This document shows, piece after piece, positions 1 to 7,956 of a stretch of 10,496 nt of DNA. Under the pieces are notes generated by a model that saw only the letters and a list, made by a program, of their open reading frames with translations, did no database searches and was not told the origin of the DNA. The first letter of the stretch is position 1; every line of letters starts with the position of its first letter. Origin of the DNA: Auxenochlorella pyrenoidosa (taxonomy: Eukaryota; Chlorophyta; Trebouxiophyceae; Chlorellales; Chlorellaceae); assembly GCA_001430745.1 (NCBI GenBank), contig KQ481955.1, positions 771,604 through 782,099 of the forward strand, written 5' to 3'. A program made the position numbers and the translations under genes.

Positions 1-1914
1 TGCAGGACGGCCTTGCCGAGAAGCTGGCGGGTGCGGAGATCAAGACGCGCGTGCGCGACGCGCCGTTTGTGCAGATCCCGCTGGGCGTGACTGAGGACCG
101 GCTGGTGGGGACCGTGGACATTGAGGCGTCCATGAAGGTGGGCGGGGCCAGGGGGAGGGATGGGAGCCGCAGTTTGTAGGCATGCAGGTTGCTCGCTGCC
201 ATGGGTCAGGCGACCTCCGGATGCCCAGCGGCGCAGCCAGGGCTCCCCAGCGACGAGGTGTAAGCGCTGAGTGCGTACACAGGGTGCTCACAGCGCCCCC
301 TTCCCCCGCTGCGCCGCTGCCCCACCGACAGGAGGGCAAGCCTGTGTTCCAGCCGGGCCTGCTGGCTGAGGCGCACCGCGGCATCCTGTACGTGGATGAG
401 CTCAACCTGCTGGGTGAGGGCCGCCGCCAGGCTGAGCCTGGACCCACCACGCTCAGCCCCGCCGCATCCCGAGCGTTCTGCATGCGTCCCAGCGCTGCGT
501 CGCAGCTGGCCATGCGCCATTGGCCCGCTCCTCATCGCCCTCCCCCTTTGCCCGGCCCCCTCGCGCCGCAGACGACGGCATCGCCAACCTGCTGCTGTCC
601 ATCCTGTCCGACGGCGTCAACGTGGTGGAGCGCGAGGGCATCTCCATCTCCCACCCGTGAGGCCCGGGGCTCCGCTTGAGGTCGCGCGCTGGCGCTGCTG
701 CTGCTGCGTGACGTGTGCCGCCTGACCCGACAAACCCCCGGCGCAGCTTCTATGCTGCCCCTGGCAGTGCGCCGCTGCTGCCTGTGCGTGCCGCCCCCAC
801 TGCGTCGCCCCTCCCCCCTCCCCCCTCCCCCCTTCCGCCTGCAGCTGCAAGCCGCTGCTCATCGCCACGTACAACCCCGAGGAGGGGCCGCTGCGGGAGC
901 ACCTGCTGGACCGCATCGCCATGACGCTGTCGGCCGACGTGCAGTGGAGCTTCCAGGAGCGCGTCAACGCGGTGGAGCAGGCCACGCGCTTCCAGGACAG
1001 GCCCGTTGAGGTGCTGTCTGATGTGGAGGAGACCACCGACGGGCTGCGCACGCAGGTGGGGTTCGCGCCCGCGCCCGTGGCGGTGGAGCAGCATGCTGGC
1101 CCGCAGCAACGGCGGGCCTTGCCTGCAGGCGGCTGTGCGTCTGGAGCTGTGCACGGCCGAGAGCCGGCAGGTGCGACGGGGCTGCTTGTCGCGCAGAGGC
1201 ACCGCCCAGCCTGCATGTTGCCCGCCCAGCCAACCCGGGCGCGCCGCCCCCCCCTGCCTGTCCCCGCAGATCTTGTTTGCGCGCGAGTACCTGGAGGAGG
1301 TGGCCATCGGCGAGCGGCAGGTGGGGCTGTTTGGTGTGTGTGGGAGGAGATGCCGCCGGGCAGACGCGCTCGGCACCACACAGCATCTGCAGGGGCACCT
1401 GGCAGGGGGCCGGCTAGCCTCTTTTGCACAGCGGCGCAGGGCTGGCCCACCAGCGACACTGCAAGGTGCCGACAGCGCAGCCCCCTCCACCCCCCACCCC
1501 ACCCCCCCCTTCTCTCTGCAGGTCAAGTACCTGGTGGAGGAGGCGCGGCGCGGCGGCGTGCAGGGCCACCGCGCAGAGCTGTTTGCTGTGCGCGTGGCCA
1601 AGGCGTCGGCGGCGCTCGAGGGCCGCGACAAGGTGGGCCCCTGCGGCCGGTGCCGCCCGCAGGGCTCGGAGCGACGCCGCGCCCAGCCCGGAGCGGCAGA
1701 GGGGAGGCCTCCTGCGAGCTAGGCCCGGCAGGCCAGAGGCGCGCCCGCAATGCACAGATCAGTTCTGTGTGTACAAGATCGGACCCCACGTCGCAACCCC
1801 CCACCCCACGCACCCCTTGGTCACACGCAGGTGGAGCCCGAGGACCTGCAGAAGGCGGTGCAGCTGGTCATCCTGCCCCGCGCCACCATCACAGACATGC
1901 CCCCGCCAGAGGAC
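1..1914 (+). other. CHLD: CHLD AAA+ region, exons 1-7 (partial)
   Basis: These exons encode residues 1-253 of the visible product. The piece begins inside the AAA+ module, after the Walker A region. It contains the Mg-chelatase I/D signature GVTEDRL, the Walker B segment [11 protein letters not shown], an arginine-rich [10 protein letters not shown] segment, and the lid helices ending in [19 protein letters not shown]. Plant ChlD normally reads VDEIN at Walker B; Leu replaces Ile here, a conservative change. In ChlD this module packs against ChlI hexamers and is usually considered not to hydrolyse ATP itself (family knowledge). Seven introns fall in or after this region: six of 158-214 bases between its exons, and a 175-base one after exon 7. 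Confidence 0.92.
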
Positions 1915-4900
1915 GTGCGTGGGGGGGAGGGCTGGGGGGGCGCATCAAGAGCTGTGGAGGGGCGTTTTTTAGGAGACATGTGCCGGCTGGCACTGACATG
2001 CCCAGCCGCTAGCGGCGGTTCACGCGCCCATATGCGTCATGCTCACTGGCACTCGCCCCCCGCCGCCCGCCTCCCCTCCCCTTGTGCAGGAGCAGCCCCC
2101 GCCGCCGCCCCCGCCGCCGCCGCCGCAGGACCAGCAGCAGGAGCAGGAGGAGGATGAGCAGGAGAACGAGGAGAACGAGGATGAGGTGCGGGCCAGCTGC
2201 AGTGCCCGACGCCCCTCCTGGGCCCTGCATGTACGGAATGTGCTGCTGCCTGGTAGCAGGCAACTGCTTCCTCACAGGGTGTCCAGTGTGTCTGCCGTCC
2301 TCCTGCCAGCCCACCCACCCATCCTCCCTGCCTGGCATGCCCCTCCCTGTTTTGCGCGCGCCCTGCAGGAGCAGGACAAGGACAACACCCCCGACCAGAT
2401 CCCCGAGCAGTTCATGTTTGAGAGCGAGGGCGTGATCCTGGACCCCTCCATCCTCATGTTTGGTGGGTGCTGGCACCAGGAGGGGGGGCATGCAGGTGGT
2501 TCAACCTCTGGCAGCACGCGCTGTTGGGAGCACGTCCTGCTCAGAAAGCAAAGTTGTGCGTTGTGTCCGAGCCCCGCTGCCGGTCTGGGACTGACATGCC
2601 CTGCTGCTCCTCCCCCCCATCTCCGCCCCGGTGTGCAGCCCAGCAGCAGCAGCGCGCACAGGGCCGCACCGGCCGCGCCAAGACCATGATCTTCTCCGAC
2701 GACCGCGGCCGCTGTGAGCGCTGCCACCTGCCCTGCCTGCTGCTGGTTCGTGGCGTCCCGTGATGCTTGCCTGCCCGGCCACCAATGCCTGCGCAGCGCC
2801 CTCGTACGCGCCACTGAAGAGCCACCCCGCTGATTCTCGCCTTGCTCCCTCCCCTTTTGGCAGACATCAAGCCCATGCTGCCCAAGGGCAGCAAGGTGCG
2901 GCGGCTTGCTGTGGACGCCACGCTGCGCACGGCTGCTCCCTACCAGAAGGCGCGGCGCGAGCGCACCCGCACCGGTGAGTGGCGGGCCCAGTCGGCCGGG
3001 CGGCTGCTGCATGGTCCAGCTGGCTCGACGCTGGGGAGGGCGCCAAGTGGCAACAGTGCAGTGGCTGTGGGCGGGTGTGCAGGCATCTGGATTCACCTGC
3101 CGGCCAACAGCCCCTAGGGAGCACTCGTCCCGAAACAGCCCTGAATTCATCTTGGCCCCCCACCCCCCTCCCCCACCCCCTGTGCCGCAGAGGGCCGCAC
3201 CGAGAAGCCGGTGTACGTGGAGAAGAGCGACATGCGGGCCAAGCGGCTGGCGCGCAAGGCCGGCGCGCTCGTCATGTTTGTGGTGGATGCCTCGGGCTCC
3301 ATGGCGCTCAACCGCATGTCCTCCGCCAAGGTGGGGGGGCCGGGGGGAAGGGCCGGGTGGTGCCCAAGCTCTCCGGGGGGGTGGCCATGTAGAGCGACAA
3401 ATGTGCTGGACGCTGCGCCTGGAGAGGCTCAGTCGATGGGGTGGGTGGGCTGGCGCCGGTCCGCCCCGCGCGGCTGCATGCGTCTGCTGGGCCCGACCGT
3501 CTGCCAGCCAGCCCTCCTGCAAACCTCCCCTCCCCCCCCCGCCCCCCCGTGCAGGGCGCGGTGATGCGGCTGCTGGCCGAGTCCTACACCTCCCGTGACT
3601 TTGTGTCGCTCATCCCCTTCTACGGCGACAAGGTGGGCGGGCAGGGGTGGGGGATGGGGGCCAGGCACGAGCAGCCCGCAGAGCAAGGGACAGGGCTGCT
3701 GTGCACCGACACCCTTGGGTGGCAGGCCCAGCCGCCCCCGACGGCGGCCCAGGCATGCGGCCGGCAGGCAAACAGAGCAGCGCGGGCAACGCATCGTCAC
3801 CCAACCCTTGCGCCCGCAGGCCGAGGTGCTGCTGCCGCCGTCCAAGTCGATCGCCATGGCGCGCCGCCGCCTGGACACCCTGCCCTGCGGCGGCGGCTCG
3901 CCCCTGGCGCACGGCCTCTCGCTGGCTGTGCGCTTCGGCACGCAGGCGATGCAGGTGAGGGGGGCGCGGCCGCCCGGAGGGGGCCGGCGCCACGGGCGGG
4001 CGGGCCAACCCACGGACAACCAGCTGCAACCCAGCTGGCAGCGGGTTTGGAGCCTTGGGCATGCATCGACGCTTGGCGCGCAAGTGCACCCACGTTTGCA
4101 CTAGGCCAGCGCGCCCACCGCCCTCCCCCCTTCTCCCCCCCCAGGGCGGCGACATTGGGCGGTGCATGGTGGTGCTCATCACCGATGGCCGCGCCAACAT
4201 CTCGCTGGCCAAGTCCAACGAGGACCCCGAGGCCCTGGCACCCGACGCGCCCAAGCCCACCCAGGTGCGCCCCGCCACCGGCAGCGCAGCACAGCAGCGC
4301 CGGGCCTGCGGCCCTGTCTCAGCCGTTTGGCAGGGCGGCGGCGCATGTGCTGGGTGCAGCAGGGCCCGCCATGCTGCATCGCACCCTTGTCACGGCGCAT
4401 CCCAGCCTCGCCACACCCCCCTCCCCCCCGCAGGATGAGCTCAAGGACGAGGTGCGGGACATGGCCAAGAAGCTGGGCGCGGCGGGCATGCAGCTGCTGG
4501 TGATCGACACAGGTGGGGGCGGCGAGGGGCCGGCAGGCGCTGCCCCAGGGCGTTGCTGGACTTGCCTCTGTGCACGCCCAGCCCTCATGCCCATGACGTT
4601 GCACTGAGGGCGCGTGGACCATGCAATCACGATTTATGGGGCCCGAAGGTCCATTCACAGCGCCCCGGCAGCTACACTGCAGGCCTTCACAAACTTGCGC
4701 TGCGCTGCATCCCCCCCCCCCCCCGCCCCCCCGCAGAGAACAAGTTTGTGTCCACCGGCTTTGCGGAGGAGATTGCCAAGGCGGCGGGCGGCAAGTACTA
4801 CTATGTGAGTGCCGATACGCCGCATGCGCGCGCCGAATGTTCTGAGTGTGAATGGGCGGCGGCCTGTGTGGGATTGTTCTTGCAGGCACCAGGCAGTCCC

Positions 4901-5078
4901 CCAGCAGGTGCGCCCAGCTTCAATGACGCAACAGCAGCTCGCACGCGTGCTGAGCCAGCAGCTGACGCCAGCCGTCCCCCCTTCTCGGTCACCTGCCCTC
5001 TCGCAGCTGCCCAACGCCTCTGACGCGGCCATCGCAGCAGCCACCTCCTCGGCCATGGCAGACGCAAAGTCCATCTGA
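1..5078 (+). CDS. CHLD: Magnesium-chelatase subunit D, 5'-partial, 18 exons
   Basis: D subunit of the chloroplast Mg-chelatase (ChlH-ChlI-ChlD), which inserts Mg2+ into protoporphyrin IX; ChlD is the platform joining the ChlI ATPase ring to catalytic ChlH (family knowledge). Exons: 1-137, 332-413, 572-656, 845-1055, 1270-1320, 1522-1632, 1831-1914, 2090-2185, 2369-2462, 2639-2713, 2864-2974, 3191-3330, 3555-3632, 3820-3954, 4145-4264, 4434-4512, 4737-4804, 5007-5078 (TGA 5076-5078). Every junction is GT-AG and keeps frame; the product is 608 residues with the first codon at position 3. Recognisable stretches include [16 protein letters not shown], the Walker B region YVDELN (about residues 65-70), [16 protein letters not shown], the Pro10/acidic linker (254-285), MIDAS DASGSM (411-416), ITDGRAN (508-514) and the C-terminal region YYYLPNASDA. 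Plant and algal ChlD is about 750 residues, so roughly 150 N-terminal residues, including the transit peptide, lie upstream. Any promoter is also outside. No frameshift or internal stop. Family identity is essentially certain; exon edges rest on reading, not transcripts. Confidence 0.96.
2090..2462 (+). other. CHLD: CHLD proline-rich/acidic linker, exons 8-9
   Basis: Exon 8 encodes ten consecutive prolines followed by a Gln/Glu/Asp/Asn run ending in EENEDE. Exon 9 starts [15 protein letters not shown] and runs into the region before the integrin-I domain. A polyproline plus acidic hinge between the AAA+ and vWA domains is a hallmark of plant and cyanobacterial ChlD. It separates ChlD from ChlI, which lacks both the hinge and the vWA domain. 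The proline tract is built from CCG/CCC codons and forms a short GC-only triplet repeat (about 2095-2127), a likely site of length polymorphism. Confidence 0.93.
3191..5078 (+). other. CHLD: CHLD von Willebrand A / integrin-I domain, exons 12-18
   Basis: Residues about 380-608 form the C-terminal vWA domain. The beta-1 strand [13 protein letters not shown] carries the metal-ion-dependent adhesion site DxSxS (Asp411, Ser413, Ser415). A second MIDAS segment is [11 protein letters not shown], and the third is ITDGRAN with Asp510. The end, [19 protein letters not shown] then YYYLPNASDA, closely matches other ChlD proteins. The domain mediates contacts in the ChlI/ChlD complex and with ChlH (family knowledge). 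Seven exons of 68-140 bases encode it, split by introns of 169-224 bases. No key MIDAS residue is missing, so the protein should be functional. Confidence 0.93.
4711..4736 (+). repeat. C14/C7 tract and splice acceptor of CHLD intron 16
   Basis: Fourteen C, one G, seven C, then GCAG, directly before exon 17, which begins at 4737 by completing the Glu codon of ENKFVSTGF. It replaces the T-rich polypyrimidine tract of most eukaryotes and is the longest of the C tracts seen in this window. Confidence 0.7.
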
Positions 5079-5395
5079 GCTGGCCGCCAGCCAGCAACTT
5101 GCTGCTCCCCTCTGTTTGCTGCCGTTCAGCCGCGCTGAATTTTCCAGAAACCTCCCCTCACACAGTTCATCCACCTACCCCCCAAATTGTTTGTGCTGCG
5201 CCAGGCGCGCCGCCGCCCGCATTCAGGCGGGGCCCTGCCTGCCTCGCAGCCTCTTGTTTGAGCCCTGCGCACGCTACCCGGCTCTGCGCTGTGGCTTGTC
5301 GCTAATCCGTTTGTTTTGTTGGCAGCACCGCCTTGATGCCTCCCCGTACACCTTAACTGCCGCATCGCCGCGCACTGTAACGCATTCCACACACA
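5079..5395 (+). other. CHLD: CHLD 3' untranslated region (estimated end)
   Basis: Sequence after the TGA at 5076-5078 up to about 15 bases past the TGTAA motif at 5376-5380. It has longer T runs and less C than the introns. It contains no ORF that looks coding. The exact cleavage site is inferred from the motif and could differ by tens of bases. Confidence 0.6.
5376..5380 (+). terminator. TGTAA polyadenylation signal of CHLD
   Basis: TGTAA lies 298 bases after the CHLD stop codon. In Chlamydomonas and related green algae the usual poly(A) signal is UGUAA, placed roughly 10-20 bases before the cleavage site (established knowledge). Reading 5079-6060 on the plus strand, I noticed no other TGTAA, which makes it the best candidate for the CHLD 3' end. 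Confidence 0.65.
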
Positions 5396-6276
5396 CGTAA
5401 GGAGGACTCCTGTCCTGATAACCTCGCTCTTGAAGGACCAGTGCACCACCATCCTGTGACGGGCCCTCATGGTCTGTTCCAGAATGCCCTGACGGGTCGA
5501 GCTCTGTGCGCACTTTGGGGGGCTGACGAGGGAGGGTGGAAGGACATGTGCCCGGCCAAGCTGTGCAAGCCGAGCAACACAGGCGCGTCATTAGGCAGCA
5601 GAAGCCTGTGCTTTTGTGCGCATCAAGGATTCTGCAACAGGGATGAAACGGCAGTAGGGCAGGCGGTGGTGCTGCTCAGCGCCCCGCTTTACCTGTTGCA
5701 TAGACATTGGCAGGCAGCCTCCTCAGGCCACGGCTGTCCTTGCTTCTCTACCACTCTGAGTGCGCTGCCTGACTGTCGTTTGTCAGTTCTGCCTGCCAAT
5801 ACAGCAGCTGCTAACAACCACTTCTGCTGTATGACCTGGCCGTCACGCGTACCATGGCCCATGGGCAGTACTGTCTGCTGCCTTCTTGCTCACTACTAGC
5901 GGCAGCACTCTGCCTTCTTGTGTGCGCGGAACCTTTGCTGTTACGTGTGTTGAGATGACACAGTAGGCCAACTGTGGCACTAGGCTAGCTAGGGCTGCAA
6001 AAAAGCAACTAGATAAGACCAACACGCAGTGCTATCGCTGACGTGGAAGAAAAATTAAATGCGTGCAACGCAGAGAAGAGTACAAGAGAAGCAGGGAAGC
6101 GGAACAGGGAATGCAAAGGTGCATTTAGCGAGATCAGTAGTAATCAAGGGCGTCATACTCGGCAACTCGGTGTCCTTCATTTGTCAAGCCGAAGGGGGCT
6201 TGCGTGCATGCAGTCATGCACCGCCTCTGTTGCAGGGGAGGAAGAGCAAACGTGCAGGAGCCCAGGAAGCACATCG
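5396..6276. other. Convergent intergenic region; no gene seen
   Basis: About 880 bases between the likely CHLD cleavage site and the stop codon of the minus-strand ankyrin gene. Base composition is more even than in the genes, with short A/T-rich pieces such as 5998-6005 and 6050-6060. The 3' UTR of the ankyrin gene must occupy part of it. On the minus strand there is no exact TGTAA (plus-strand TTACA) anywhere from 6276 down to 5079. The nearest variant is CGTAA (plus-strand TTACG, 5941-5945), so its poly(A) site is unresolved. The open frames here (for example 5441-5899, plus) show no family resemblance or domain pattern. No tRNA, rRNA, inverted-repeat element or tandem array was seen. Confidence 0.6.
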
Positions 6277-7956
6277 CTACTCCAGCCAGGGCTGCAGCCG
6301 CAGGACATCATCGATGCCGTCGGCATCAGCAGACGCCACAGCATTTGCCGGGGGCGCCGGCATGGCCAGCTTGGTGGGCGTGGCTGCCAGCGCAGCAGTG
6401 CGTGCCAGCGCAGCTGCCGCCGCCGCCACACCGCCAGCAGAGGGCGGGCGGCTGGCGTGGAGGCCGTGCAGGCCGGCAAACAGCTCTTCAGCCTCAGACG
6501 AGGATTCAATGCTGCTGGCATCACTGGGAGAGAAGCTGCCCACAAGGCCGGCAGCTGTCGGGCCATGGGGCGCTGCAGCCGGCGCCCGTGCAAGCGCTGC
6601 CGACAGGGGCTGCTGCGCTGCCATGCCCGGCGGCGCTGGGGCATACCCCGGCGTGGGGGGTTGGCGGGCCGGGCTGCCAAAGGCGCCACCTGCCGGGCCC
6701 GTGCTGGTGGGCATGCTCCAGTCAACGCCCAGGCCTGCAGGGAGGGGGCAGTGGGTGAGGCAGAGCATTGTGAGGGCTGCAGGGACTGCCAGAAGGCCTT
6801 GCACCTCCTCACACGAGCAGAACACGAGCAGCAATCCCTGGCAGGCGGGCCATGCTCCCGCACCTGACAGCGTGGGGAGGTTGAGCCCAAACAGCGGCAC
6901 AAAGCCGGGCGCGCTGCTCGACAGCTGCGCCGCTGGCGCCGCCGCGGCAGCCAGCCGCGAGAGCGCCGAGGGTGGGCCCAGCGAGGAAGACAGCAGCGTG
7001 CCCGCGGCTGCAGCAGCCGCCGTCGCGGAACTGGCCGCCATGGGCACCGCCTGCGTTGCCGCAGCAGGGGCGACCAGAGGCACCGCCTGGTGCATGCTGG
7101 CGGGGCCGACGGCGGGTGGCTGCATTGGCAGCGAGGGCAGCATGCGCTGGTGCAGCGCCTGCGAGGCGGGCAGCGCCGCCAGGCTGGACAGCAGCTGCGC
7201 CTGCTGCGCCTGCAGCTGCTGCTGCAGCAGCGGAGCCTGCAGCCCCTGCTGCCGCTGCACAGCAGCAGCACTGGCGGGGGGAGACCAGCGCGGCAGGGCA
7301 AGGCCCAGGCTGGCAGCGGGGGCCAGCGGGTGCTGGGGCGGCAGCTGGGGGCCGGGGGCCGGGGCAGCGGCGCCTCCAAAGTGCGCGGGACGGGTGATGT
7401 TGTGCGCAGGCAGTGCGCCCTGCTGCTGCTGCCCCCGCTGTGCTGCATTCACAGCCGTCGCAGGTGCTGCAGCGGCGGGGGCGGCTGCGCGGGCGGCTGC
7501 CATACCAGCCCAGGGGGCGGGCCGGGTGAGTGGCTTCCCGGGCGGGGCTGCCGCCTGCACAGCTGGCCGCGCAGCCGCCGCCCCATTGGCCAGCGAACCG
7601 GTCGCAACGCCCGCGGGCTTGCCCTGCGCCGCCGGCTGCACATTCTGGGGCTTGGCAGCGGTGCGAGGGGGCGTCATGGCTGGCGCCGCCGGGGCAGCCG
7701 GCTGGCCTTCTGCAGCAGGTGGGCTGGCGGGCCCAGCCTTGCTGGCCTGCTTGGCGGGTGCGTCGCCGCTGCATGCAGCTGCTGGTGCGCTGCTCTGCTC
7801 ACTGCTGTGGGCTGTCTGCTGCTGCACGCGCTCCCGTGGCTCGTTCTGCTTCTGCTGAGCCTGCTGGGTGGTGCCAGCGGGGCGGTCGCTGCCAGCTGGT
7901 TGCTCCGCCGCACTGTCCACCAAGCTGGAGGGGCCAGCAAGCGCTGCGGCCGTCCC
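6277..7956 (-). other. Low-complexity Ala/Pro/Gln/Ser tail of the ankyrin protein
   Basis: About 500 residues rich in Ala, Pro, Gln, Ser and Gly, with runs of Ala and Gln, predicted by eye to be disordered. It lies mostly in one long exon (8217-6864) and the final exon (6734-6277). Three less repetitive islands stand out: GFVPLFGLNLPTLSG running over the last intron into LGVDWSMP; SSIESSSEAEELFAGLHGL; and the C-terminus IDDVLRLQPWLE. The intron between these exons is needed: reading through 6863-6735 gives a Cys/Leu-rich insert unlike its surroundings, whereas splicing joins the split Gly codon cleanly. CAG/GCN triplets dominate and may vary in length between strains. Confidence 0.75.

Noticed and set aside
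921..2012. 363-codon plus-strand frame starting at the CHLD Met in [10 protein letters not shown]
   Set aside because: Only its first part is CHLD exon 4; the rest runs through introns. The Met is internal to the protein, not a start.
2272..3522. 416-codon minus-strand open frame opposite CHLD
   Set aside because: It is the reverse-strand shadow of GC-rich CHLD exons and introns; no family or motif is visible.
5441..5899. 152-codon plus-strand open frame in the intergenic gap
   Set aside because: There is no recognisable domain and it falls between two convergent 3' ends. Its Cys/Ser/His-rich composition fits chance translation.
6043..6867. 274-codon plus-strand open frame overlapping the end of the ankyrin gene
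   Set aside because: More than two thirds is antisense to well-supported coding exons; the product is Arg/Gly/Cys-rich without any domain.
6059..7858. 599-codon plus-strand open frame, rich in Ala/Cys/Gly
   Set aside because: It lies opposite the ankyrin gene's low-complexity exons. GC-rich GCN/CAG codons leave the reverse strand free of stops, and the product shows no domain.
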